The notes under the pieces were generated by a model that was given only the letters and a program-made list of their open reading frames with translations, was not told the origin of the DNA and made no database searches. Both the position numbers and the translations under genes were made by a program. Below, one piece after another: positions 44,541 through 52,340 of a stretch of DNA of 64,000 bases (the first letter of the stretch is position 1; each line of letters starts with the position of its first letter). The DNA comes from JABDJZ01 sp047619685 (lineage in GTDB: Bacteria; Bacteroidota; Rhodothermia; Rhodothermales; UBA10348): contig JBLHLC010000001.1 of assembly GCA_047619685.1 (NCBI GenBank), positions 124,001-188,000 of the forward strand, written 5' to 3'.

Positions 44541-46169
44541 ATGGAGGACCGTAACTCCGTGATTATACACCGGCAAGGCATTGTTGTTTGGCTAACTCTC
44601 GCCGCTTTTGGGGTCATGGGCCTGTTCCCGGTGGTTGCCGTGGCTCAGGCCATGGACCTGAGCTTTCTCACGACTCGTGCGGAAGCAACGGATTACCAGG
44701 AGACCACCCGGTACGATGAGGCCATTGGATTTCTGGAGGTGGCCGCAGCGCAATCGTCCGATCTCCACCTGACAACCTTCGGCTATACCGGGGAAGGAAG
44801 GGCGCTGCCTTTGGTGATTTGGGGGACGGATCACCCCGATTCGGGGGCCATCCTGGAGGATGGTCGCACCCGGATCTTCATTCAGGCAAATATTCATGGG
44901 GGTGAGGTGTGCGGAAAGGAGGCCATGCTGGCTCTCATCCGAGACCTCGCCGCCGGCCGCTATGATCACTGGAAGGACTCGGTCATCCTTCTTATTGCGC
45001 CTATCTATAACGCGGACGGCAACGAGCGCGTAAGCCTCTACAACCGCCCTCGCCAGTATGGGCCGGTTGGGGGAATGGGGCAAAGGCCCAACGCGGCTGA
45101 TTTGGATCTCAATCGGGACCACATGAAGCTAGCGAGCCCGGAGGCTCGGTCTCTGGTGCAGGTGATGAGCACCTATGATCCGGAGGTGCTGGTCGATTTG
45201 CATACCACAAACGGGACACGGCATGGGTACCACCTCACCTATTCGCCGCCGCTGAACCCGAACACGGCGCCGTCCATCGACGGACTTCTGCGCAACGAGG
45301 TCCTACCGAAGATCACCAGCGTGATCAAGGAGAAATACGGCTGGGACTTCTACTACTACGGCAATCTGCCCTTTCGGGGCGACGAGCCTGGGTGGTACAC
45401 CTTCGATCATCGGCCGCGGTTCAACAACAACTACGTTGGCCTGCGAAACCGGGTCGCTATCCTTTCCGAGGCCTATTCGTATGCCAGCTTCAAGGAACGC
45501 GTGCTGGCCTCGCGGGCATTTGTCGAGGAGGTAATCACCTACGTGGTCACACACCCGGGCGACATCCGCGATGCCATTTCCGAGGCCGAGGCCGTGGACC
45601 TGGTCGGACTCCCATTCGCCGTCCGAGCCGAGCACAAGCGGTCGGAAGCGCCCGTGGATATTCTTATGGGCGGGGCGAATCAGGAGCGAAACCCCTACTC
45701 GGGCGCGCCGATGCTGGTGCGGACGGACGAGTCGCGCGTGGAGTCCATGTACGAGTACGGCACCTTCCAGGCCACCGAAACGGTGCTGCTCCCACAGGCA
45801 TACATCATTCCTCCTGGCCTCCGCGGCGTGTCCGACATGCTGGACGACCACGGAATAACGTATTCGCGCGTTGAAGGCCAACGTTCGTTGATGGTTGAGG
45901 AATTCCGGATTGACTCCACAAATGTGGCTGGACGGGAATTCCAGGGCGTAAAAGAACGCACGCTGTTCGGCCAATATCTGTCCACGCAGAAAACGGTTGA
46001 GGCGGGGGCGTTGTGGGTCCCGGTTGCCCAACCGCTGGGGAGACTTCTGGCGTATCTGGTCGAAGCCCGATCGGACGATGGCCTGGTAACCTGGGGGAAA
46101 CTCGAAGCCGCACTGAGCACTGCCGCGACCTACCCGATTCTTCGCGTCCCGGCTACCGACAGGCCATGA
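44541..46169 (+). CDS. Secreted M14 zinc carboxypeptidase
   Basis: A 542-residue protein with a signal peptide (VVWLTLAAFGVMGLFPVVAVAQA) and a peptidase M14 domain. The zinc ligands are in QANIHGGEVCGKEA (H-x-x-E) and VDLHTTNG (His). LDLNRDHMKLASPEARS and an AILSEAYSYASF segment (candidate catalytic glutamate) fit the subfamily. The C-terminal 170 residues add a domain often seen in exported M14 proteins of this phylum. It fits with the S46, amidohydrolase and subtilase genes as part of a large peptide-degrading secretome. The stop overlaps the next ATG (ATGA). Confidence 0.9.
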   Translation: MEDRNSVIIHRQGIVVWLTLAAFGVMGLFPVVAVAQAMDLSFLTTRAEATDYQETTRYDEAIGFLEVAAAQSSDLHLTTFGYTGEGRALPLVIWGTDHPDSGAILEDGRTRIFIQANIHGGEVCGKEAMLALIRDLAAGRYDHWKDSVILLIAPIYNADGNERVSLYNRPRQYGPVGGMGQRPNAADLDLNRDHMKLASPEARSLVQVMSTYDPEVLVDLHTTNGTRHGYHLTYSPPLNPNTAPSIDGLLRNEVLPKITSVIKEKYGWDFYYYGNLPFRGDEPGWYTFDHRPRFNNNYVGLRNRVAILSEAYSYASFKERVLASRAFVEEVITYVVTHPGDIRDAISEAEAVDLVGLPFAVRAEHKRSEAPVDILMGGANQERNPYSGAPMLVRTDESRVESMYEYGTFQATETVLLPQAYIIPPGLRGVSDMLDDHGITYSRVEGQRSLMVEEFRIDSTNVAGREFQGVKERTLFGQYLSTQKTVEAGALWVPVAQPLGRLLAYLVEARSDDGLVTWGKLEAALSTAATYPILRVPATDRP

Positions 46170-47137
46170 GTTCGGCGGCTCAGGCCGGGATCGTGGCTGG
46201 CGTTCCGTCGGCCGACGAAATCTTCAGCGTGTCCCCGGCGGATTTTGGGGCGTTGGAGGAGCGGGTGTTGAGGTATCAGGGCCAATCGAGTCCGGTGTAT
46301 GCCCGCTATTCACTGGTGGGGAAGTACCTACCCATCGAGGCATTCAAGTTTGGCCCAGTCTGCGATCACGACTCCGCGGACTCTGAGCGGATATTCCTGA
46401 GCAGCGGCACCTCCGGGACGAGGCGCGCCCGGCATTACGTTCGGCGCCTGAGCCTCTACAACCGAAGCATCGAGGCCGGGTTTGAGCGGGTCTTTGGCCC
46501 CGGGCCCTTTCGCGTGCTTGCCTGTTTGCCCAGTTACGCGCCGGAGTCTTCGCTCGTCTACATGGCGGCCAGGTTGATGGAGACATTTGGCACCCGGGGA
46601 TCTGGTTTTTTTCTGGAGTATTCAGATCTGCTGCGGGAGGCCGTGGACGCACCAGGTGCACCAATCCTGATCCTGGGAGCTGCATTTGGTCTGCTTGACC
46701 TCCTCGAGAAGGAGGCTGTGCCTCTGCCGGACGACGCCATCGTCATCGAGACCGGTGGTATGAAGACCCACCGGCGGAGTATTGCGCGGACGGAGTTGCA
46801 TGCACGGATTGGCGAGGGTTTCGCTCTCCCGGAGTCCCGGATCTGGTCGGAGTACGGCATGTGCGAGATGCTCTCGCAATGTTATGCGCGGGCGGGTGAA
46901 CCATTTCGGACGCCGCCATGGATGCGGGTGTCCGTGAGGGATCCGCATGATCCGTCTCTGGAGCTGCCGGACGGAGTACCGGGCGCCCTCGCGGTCGTCG
47001 ATCTGGCCAACGCGCATTCTGTGAGCGCTATTCTGACGCAAGACCGTGGTGTGGCTCGGTGCGGCGGCTTTGATGTGTTGGGCCGTCTCTCGGGCGCAGA
47101 ACTGCGTGGATGCAACAATCTCTTGGAGCGCGCATGA
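46166..47137 (+). CDS. LuxE-like acyl-protein synthetase
   Basis: A 323-residue protein with the LuxE/PaaK adenylate-forming fold. IFLSSGTSGTRRARHYV is the ATP-binding P-loop motif (SSGTTG type), VIETGGMKTHRRSI and RIWSEYGMCEMLSQCY are the later adenylation motifs. It has LuxE length but no other lux genes are present, so bioluminescence is not implied. It probably activates an acyl group and passes it to a cysteine or carrier. ATG 46166 overlaps the M14 stop, and its own stop overlaps the next ATG, so it is co-translated with an enoyl-CoA hydratase. In Bacteroidota such proteins are often listed as acyl transferases of unknown role. Confidence 0.82.
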   Translation: MSSAAQAGIVAGVPSADEIFSVSPADFGALEERVLRYQGQSSPVYARYSLVGKYLPIEAFKFGPVCDHDSADSERIFLSSGTSGTRRARHYVRRLSLYNRSIEAGFERVFGPGPFRVLACLPSYAPESSLVYMAARLMETFGTRGSGFFLEYSDLLREAVDAPGAPILILGAAFGLLDLLEKEAVPLPDDAIVIETGGMKTHRRSIARTELHARIGEGFALPESRIWSEYGMCEMLSQCYARAGEPFRTPPWMRVSVRDPHDPSLELPDGVPGALAVVDLANAHSVSAILTQDRGVARCGGFDVLGRLSGAELRGCNNLLERA

Positions 47138-47931
47138 TTACCGTCGAAAGGCCCATCCATCCCAGTGTGGTAACGCTGACCGTCAACCGCCCGGAAAAGC
47201 GCAACGCATTGAACGCGGCCGTTGCCCTGGCTTTGACAGAGGCTTTTGTGGAGGCGGAGAATGATCCGACCGTTCGTGCGGTGGTCCTGACCGGCGCGGG
47301 AACCACGTTTTCCTCTGGCGCAGACCTCGCCGCACTGAGTGCGCTGGCAACGGCGACTTTCGAGGAAAATCTCCAGGACAGTCGCGTACTCGCCGGCCTG
47401 TTTGAGACCATTTACACGTCGAACAAGCCGGTGATCGCTCGCGTGAACGGCCATGCCATTGCTGGCGGCTGCGGACTTGCCGCGGTTTGCGACTTTGCCA
47501 TCGCGACGTCCAAATCGAAGCTTGGCTTCACGGAGGTCAAGATTGGGTTTGTCCCGGCCATTATCTCTGTGTACCTCCTGGAGCGACTGCCAGAGTCTGT
47601 TCTTCGTCCCGCATTTCTCACTGGCGCCCTCTTTTCGGCCCACGAGGCCCTCGCCATGGGCCTGCTGCATCAGGTGGTAGAGGCAGAGAGGCTGGACGAA
47701 GCCGTGTCTGGACTTGCGCAAACCCTTGTCCGAGACGCCAGCGGCCACGCCCAGGCTTCCACCAAACAGCTCCTGAGAGAACGGCACGCCCAAGCCCACG
47801 GTCCAGCGCTTGAGGTGGCTATCAGACGAAACGCTGAAGCGCGCGGGACGGAGTCCTGCCGGGCGGGTGTTACGGCATTTCTGGAGAAGAACGCCTTCCC
47901 GTGGCAGCAGAAATGGGAGACCAACGCATGA
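47134..47931 (+). CDS. Enoyl-CoA hydratase/isomerase family protein
   Basis: A 265-residue crotonase-fold protein. The CoA-binding and oxyanion segments are VLTGAGTTFSSGADLAALS and NGHAIAGGCGLAAVCDFAIA, and the catalytic glutamate region is FTEVKIGFVPAIISVYLL, where Glu in the GFTEVKIG motif is conserved. The second family glutamate position is less clear, so hydratase activity is likely but not certain; methylglutaconyl-CoA hydratase is a close alternative. ATG 47134 is chosen for the ATGA overlap with the LuxE-like gene. Confidence 0.88.
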   Translation: MITVERPIHPSVVTLTVNRPEKRNALNAAVALALTEAFVEAENDPTVRAVVLTGAGTTFSSGADLAALSALATATFEENLQDSRVLAGLFETIYTSNKPVIARVNGHAIAGGCGLAAVCDFAIATSKSKLGFTEVKIGFVPAIISVYLLERLPESVLRPAFLTGALFSAHEALAMGLLHQVVEAERLDEAVSGLAQTLVRDASGHAQASTKQLLRERHAQAHGPALEVAIRRNAEARGTESCRAGVTAFLEKNAFPWQQKWETNA

Positions 47932-47968
47932 GTCCGCGCGAGACAGCGAGCAAGTGCCATATGCCCCG

Positions 47969-48736
47969 ATGAGGGTATTCGGCCCTGAGCGGTTTCCCGG
48001 CGATGGCCATGACTCAGCCGCGGCGGTCTGGCAGTGGTATGACGCCTGTCGTCGAATTCAGGCGGCGGACGTGACTCGTATCCGCAGCGGCGAGGCGCCC
48101 CAAAACGTTCCAAAGCTGACCTGGAGTCGTGTCGAGGCGACATGCCGGAAGCACGGAATTGAGACCGGCGGATTGGCCGACAGGGCAGAAGCGCTCAATC
48201 GGCTGAAGAACGGACACGTGGCCGCAAGCGGGAGCGAACTCCATGCGCTCCTCGACCTGCTGGTTGGTCGTCATGCCCGGATGCTGGCCAGGATAGGCGG
48301 GTTCCGGGGCTCCTGGCAGCAGGAAGCCGCCGCGTCTTTTGCTGCGGGCCTGGCGATTCTGGAGCACCTGCTCAATGCCCGGGGCTTCGCCCAGCAGGGT
48401 TGGACACTGTTCTGTGGGCCCGAGATGGACGCCGCAGGGGTGACCCTGACCGGCCTGGCTGGTAACAGCGCACCCGCCGGCTACAGGAGCCTTGCCTGGA
48501 AGCAGAACATTCGAGCGCGCCATGCGCTGGTTGGTGCACGGCCCCTGATACTGGACATGGGAATTCGGGACCGCCTTTATGCAAAACGGATCTGGCTCGG
48601 GGCGCTCGAGTTGATCCATGAGCTGGACAGGACGGACTTTGACATCTGGACGCACACGCCACGGCTGTCCGCCATCGCCAAGGCCCGGGTTGGGATTCAG
48701 AGTATTTTCGGCCGAACTGCATTCAGCGGCGCTTGA
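47969..48736 (+). CDS. Hypothetical protein
   Basis: A 255-residue soluble protein without a family I recognise. It has an N-terminal Trp/Arg-rich helix region, an Ala/Leu-rich middle (EAAASFAAGLAILEHLLNARGF), a GPEMDAAGVTLTGLAGNSAPAGYRSLAWKQNI segment, and a C-terminal ELDRTDFDIWTHTP. No signal peptide is seen. The frame is open further upstream (to 47810), but that part overlaps the enoyl-CoA hydratase, so ATG 47969 (38 bp after that gene) is used; GTG 47954 is possible. It precedes purM by 67 bp. Confidence 0.55.
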   Translation: MRVFGPERFPGDGHDSAAAVWQWYDACRRIQAADVTRIRSGEAPQNVPKLTWSRVEATCRKHGIETGGLADRAEALNRLKNGHVAASGSELHALLDLLVGRHARMLARIGGFRGSWQQEAAASFAAGLAILEHLLNARGFAQQGWTLFCGPEMDAAGVTLTGLAGNSAPAGYRSLAWKQNIRARHALVGARPLILDMGIRDRLYAKRIWLGALELIHELDRTDFDIWTHTPRLSAIAKARVGIQSIFGRTAFSGA

Positions 48737-48803
48737 GGAGGTCCTTCGAGGTCTGTCCTCGCCGTACATTTCGACGGTCGAGATACAATACACCTGCTGT
48801 TAC

Positions 48804-49817
48804 ATGAGCACTACCTACAAGGACGCGGGCGTTGACATTGCCGCCGGGGAAGAAATGGTCCGGCGCATCAAACCCCTTGTCCGCGAGACCTTTACGAAGG
48901 GTGTTCTGGCGGACATCGGCGCCTTCGGCGGCTTTTTCCAGTTGGATGTTTCGGCCTGGAAGCAGCCCGTTCTGGTGTCATCGGTGGACGGAGTCGGCAC
49001 CAAGCTCAAGGTGGCCTTCAAGTCCGACAAGCACGATACAGTCGGTCAGGACCTGGTCAACCACTGCGTTAACGACATCGCTGTCTGCGGCGCGACCCCC
49101 CTTTATTTTCTGGACTATTTCTCGACGGGAAGCCTGGACACGGAGGTGGCTGTCGATGTGATTTCGGGGTTTTCCGTCGCATGCAAAGAGAACGGCTGCG
49201 CCCTCATCGGCGGAGAAACGGCCGAAATGCCTGACCTCTACCAGCCGGGCGAGTACGACCTGGCCGGCACCATCGTCGGAGTCGTCGAGAAAGACAACAT
49301 CCTGGACGGCAGCCGTGTGAGGGAAGGCGATGTGCTCGTCGGACTTCCCTCTACCGGATTGCACACCAACGGCTACTCGCTGGCCCGCAAGGTGCTGTTT
49401 GAGCATTTTGAAATCACGGACCGGCCGGACGCGTTGGGAGGGCGGTCAGTGGGGGAGGCGCTCTTGGCAGTACACCGCTCCTACCTGTCGGCGGTCCAGG
49501 CGCTGACAGCCGAAAGCCTGGCCAGCGCGTTCGTGCACGTTACCGGCGGAGGCATCCCGGGCAATACGCAACGCGTCATGCCAGAAGGCCTGACGTTCGA
49601 GGTTGATTACTCCACGTGGGAACGTCCAGCGCTATTCAAACTTATTGGGGACCTGGGCAGTGTTCCGGAAGAGGACATGCGAGGGGCATTCAATCTGGGA
49701 ATTGGTCTCATTGCCATTATTCCAGAACGGAACCTGTCCGCCGCGTTGGACATATGGATTGCTGCTGGCGAGACCCCTGTTCAGCTTGGCCGCGTCGTGA
49801 CTGAGACCTTGGGTTAA
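48804..49817 (+). CDS. purM: Phosphoribosylformylglycinamidine cyclo-ligase
   Basis: AIR synthetase, the ATP-dependent ring closure step of purine biosynthesis. The 337 residues carry MSTTYKDAGVDIAAGEEMVRRIKP, the VSSVDGVGTKLKVAF and VNDIAVCGATPLYFLDYFSTG motifs, IGGETAEMPDLYQPGEYDLAGT, and GLPSTGLHTNGYSLAR. ATG 48804 is chosen because the upstream in-frame extension covers the previous gene. No other pur gene is in the window; it stands at the head of a lipid/topoisomerase gene run. Confidence 0.97.
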   Translation: MSTTYKDAGVDIAAGEEMVRRIKPLVRETFTKGVLADIGAFGGFFQLDVSAWKQPVLVSSVDGVGTKLKVAFKSDKHDTVGQDLVNHCVNDIAVCGATPLYFLDYFSTGSLDTEVAVDVISGFSVACKENGCALIGGETAEMPDLYQPGEYDLAGTIVGVVEKDNILDGSRVREGDVLVGLPSTGLHTNGYSLARKVLFEHFEITDRPDALGGRSVGEALLAVHRSYLSAVQALTAESLASAFVHVTGGGIPGNTQRVMPEGLTFEVDYSTWERPALFKLIGDLGSVPEEDMRGAFNLGIGLIAIIPERNLSAALDIWIAAGETPVQLGRVVTETLG

Positions 49818-49823
49818 TACGTT

Positions 49824-50507
49824 ATGCTATCCGTTGCCACCATAATTGTGCTCAGCTATCTGGTCGGGTCTATCCCGGGCAGTTTGTCGGTCAGCAAGCT
49901 GTTTTACGGTATCGAGCTGCGGGAGCACGGATCGGGGAATGCCGGGGCAACCAACACATTTCGGGTCCTGGGCTGGAAAGCTGGCGTAGCGGCAACCATA
50001 ATTGATGTTGGCAAGGGTTTTCTGGCAGCAGGCCTGATTGCGACGATCCGATTTGACGTGATCCCCCCAGGCCTGGGGTTTTGGCAGGTAGACACGGTAA
50101 TCCGCCTAATTGCGGGGCTTGCCGCTGTAACGGGCCATATGTACCCCGTTTGGGCGGGTTTTCGAGGCGGGAAGGGGGCCAATACTTCGGCAGGCGTCCT
50201 TTTTGCCCTCTCGCCAGTTTCGATGTCTATTGCCCTGGTGATTTTTGCATTGGTCCTCTTCACTTCCAGGTACGCGTCGTTGGCCAGCCTTGCGGCCACC
50301 GCTTCATTTCCGGCGTCGATCGCGATCCGCAAGTACGCATTGGGGATTGAGACGCTGGATGCGAGTCTGCTGTTTTTGAGCCTCCTCATGGCCGCGGCCA
50401 TTTTCTATGCGCACCGCGCCAATATTGTCCGCTTGCGAACAGGGACAGAGTCTCGTATCAATAGCTTCAAGCCCGCCAATGGGATGCAAGGCAAGGGAGA
50501 GCTCTAA
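49824..50507 (+). CDS. plsY: Acyl-phosphate:glycerol-3-phosphate acyltransferase
   Basis: An inner-membrane enzyme that acylates glycerol-3-phosphate from acyl-phosphate, the first step of phospholipid synthesis. Several hydrophobic helices and the three conserved loops are seen: GSIPGSLSVSK, HGSGNAGATNTFRVLGWK and GHMYPVWAGFRGGKGANTSAG. At 227 residues it is slightly longer than many PlsY. It lies 6 bp after purM and 18 bp before gpsA, which makes its glycerol-3-phosphate substrate: a functional pair. Confidence 0.96.
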   Translation: MLSVATIIVLSYLVGSIPGSLSVSKLFYGIELREHGSGNAGATNTFRVLGWKAGVAATIIDVGKGFLAAGLIATIRFDVIPPGLGFWQVDTVIRLIAGLAAVTGHMYPVWAGFRGGKGANTSAGVLFALSPVSMSIALVIFALVLFTSRYASLASLAATASFPASIAIRKYALGIETLDASLLFLSLLMAAAIFYAHRANIVRLRTGTESRINSFKPANGMQGKGEL

Positions 50508-50525
50508 ACAGTCCGGGACCCGCTA

Positions 50526-51563
50526 GTGGATGATCGTATCGCTGTAATTGGCGCCGGAAGCTGGGGTACGGCTCTGGCAATCAGCCTGGCGCTGGGCGGA
50601 AGGGATGTCTCCCTCTGGGCCCGCCGGCACGATGCTGCCGAGATTATGCGTGTGGAGCGGCATAATCCAACGTATTTGCCCAATGCAGTCATCCCGGATA
50701 CCGTGCTGGTCACGGACAACCTGGAGGAGGCCATCAAAGGCCGAAACGTCTGGCTGTTCGCGACCCCGTCGCAGTCCGTACGTGATGTTGCGGAACGGCT
50801 GTCCGCTCACGCTACCCCGCAGCATATCCTCATCTCTGTTGCCAAGGGAATCGAAAACGGTACGCTTCTCACCACAACCGGGGTGCTGGGGGACGTAGTC
50901 CATGCGGTCCCGAAGGGTCGCCTGGGGGTTATCTATGGGCCCAGTCACGCTGAGGAAGTGGCGGCAGCGGTCCCCACGGCCGTTGTCGTGGCGGCGAACG
51001 ACCTGAAAGTGGCCGAACATGTGCAGCGCCTGTTCATGTCGCCGCGTCTGCGGGTGTATGTGAATCCGGATCTGAGGGGTGTGGAGATTGCGGGTTCGGT
51101 CAAGAACGTTCTGGCCATTGCGACGGGCATCTGCGATGGTGTGGACTACGGGGATAACGCCAAGGCGGCGCTGATTACCAGAGGTCTGGCTGAGATCAAG
51201 CGCCTTGGGACGGCCATGGGGGGCAGGGAAGGCACGTTCTCCGGTCTGGCTGGAATTGGCGACATCGTAGTGACGTGCATGAGCAAGCACAGTCGGAACC
51301 GATACGTGGGCGAGCAGATCGGCCGCGGGCGCGCGCTGGAAGACATCCAGGCAGAGATGAAGATGGTGGCCGAGGGCGTTCGTACAGCAATGTCCGTTCA
51401 CGAGTTGGCGGCCCGGCAGGGGGTCGAAATGCCGATCTCAGAGGCGGTCTACTCGATCCTGTTTGAGGGGAAGTCGCCCCGCTCGGCCGTCCACGACCTC
51501 ATGACGCGAGATCCGAAGCACGAGGACAGGTTCTACGTGGATGCGACCGGCGACACGGAATGA
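50526..51563 (+). CDS. gpsA: NAD(P)-dependent glycerol-3-phosphate dehydrogenase
   Basis: Reduces dihydroxyacetone phosphate to glycerol-3-phosphate for phospholipid synthesis, feeding PlsY upstream. The 345-residue protein starts with GTG and shows IAVIGAGSWGTALAISLA (dinucleotide loop), LFATPSQSVRDV, SVAKGIENGT, GPSHAEEVAAAVPTAVV, and the catalytic lysine region IAGSVKNVLAIATGICDG, followed by GNAKAALITRGLAEI-like sequence (DNAKAALITRGLAEI). The stop overlaps the next gene as ATGA. Confidence 0.97.
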   Translation: MDDRIAVIGAGSWGTALAISLALGGRDVSLWARRHDAAEIMRVERHNPTYLPNAVIPDTVLVTDNLEEAIKGRNVWLFATPSQSVRDVAERLSAHATPQHILISVAKGIENGTLLTTTGVLGDVVHAVPKGRLGVIYGPSHAEEVAAAVPTAVVVAANDLKVAEHVQRLFMSPRLRVYVNPDLRGVEIAGSVKNVLAIATGICDGVDYGDNAKAALITRGLAEIKRLGTAMGGREGTFSGLAGIGDIVVTCMSKHSRNRYVGEQIGRGRALEDIQAEMKMVAEGVRTAMSVHELAARQGVEMPISEAVYSILFEGKSPRSAVHDLMTRDPKHEDRFYVDATGDTE

Positions 51564-52243
51564 GCTCCGAAATGCCCCTCGAACGAACGCTCGGACTGGC
51601 GGATGTCCAGCGCCTGGCCAGTATCGGGGAAGGACAATCCATCGAATTCAAGGCGCGCATTCCTGACGGGCGCCGGCTGGCCAAGGAGATTGTGGCCTTT
51701 GCCAACTCGACGGGCGGCCATCTCCTGGTTGGTGTGTCCGACGCCGGGGATCTGGTTGGTTTGAGGGATCTCCATGAGGAGTTCTACTCGCTGAAGAAGG
51801 CGCTTGCCGACCATTGCGATCCTCCGGTGCCATATACCGTGGAACGGGTGGAGGTTGCCCACCGCCGGGAGGTGCTTGTGATACGGGTTCAGGAGAGCGA
51901 CCAAAAACCCCATTTTGTGATCGATCCCGAAGACCCGGGGGAGCGAAAGGCCTACGTGCGGGTCCGTGATATGAGTCTTGCGGCAAGTCGGGAAGCGCGC
52001 CGTCTCATGAGGACCGGGACCGACAGCAATACTCGCTTTGAGTTTGGAGAGAAAGAGCTTCTCCTCATGCGCTATCTGGACGAATACCAGCGCATCACCG
52101 TCGGCCAGTTTGCCCAGCTGGCCAGCATCAACGGCAAGCGCGCGTCCCAAACACTGGTCCTCCTGACACGCGCAGAACTGCTACGGCTCCATACGGCCGA
52201 GACGGGAGACTACTTCACGCTGGCCCGAAATCGCGTGGCTTAG
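51560..52243 (+). CDS. Putative DNA-binding protein with AlbA_2 (Schlafen-like) domain
   Basis: A 227-residue protein. The first 140 residues match the AlbA_2/divergent AAA_4 family: EGQSIEFKARIPDGRRLAKEIVAFANSTGGHLLVGVSDAGDLVGL and, later, KAYVRVRDMSLAASREARRLM. The C-terminal 70 residues form a winged-helix-like part (ELLLMRYLDEYQRITVGQFAQLASINGKRASQTLVLLTRAELLRLH). Proteins of this type are thought to bind nucleic acid and act as regulators; none close to this one has a known target that I can name. It is translationally coupled to gpsA (ATGA) and lies just before the topoisomerase genes. Confidence 0.82.
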   Translation: MSSEMPLERTLGLADVQRLASIGEGQSIEFKARIPDGRRLAKEIVAFANSTGGHLLVGVSDAGDLVGLRDLHEEFYSLKKALADHCDPPVPYTVERVEVAHRREVLVIRVQESDQKPHFVIDPEDPGERKAYVRVRDMSLAASREARRLMRTGTDSNTRFEFGEKELLLMRYLDEYQRITVGQFAQLASINGKRASQTLVLLTRAELLRLHTAETGDYFTLARNRVA

Positions 52244-52280
52244 GAATCTCTTCCGGTTGGTTACGCACACCGACGTGGAG

Positions 52281-52304
52281 TTGTCATACCCCTTGTGTAT
52301 TTTG
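52281..52304 (+). promoter_or_regulatory. Candidate promoter upstream of the topoisomerase A gene
   Basis: TTGTCA at 52281 and TATTTTG at 52298-52304 lie 36-60 bases before the ATG in a 97-bp gap. TATTTTG repeats the heptamer found before ileS. The spacing is shorter than for standard sigma-70, so this is tentative. Confidence 0.25.
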
Positions 52305-52340
52305 ATTGTTTAAGGGTGCGCCCGTTATTGCCTCCACTGC

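Noticed and set aside
46166..47137. Bioluminescence gene luxE
   Set aside because: The fold matches, but no luxA, B, C or D is nearby and the family is broad.
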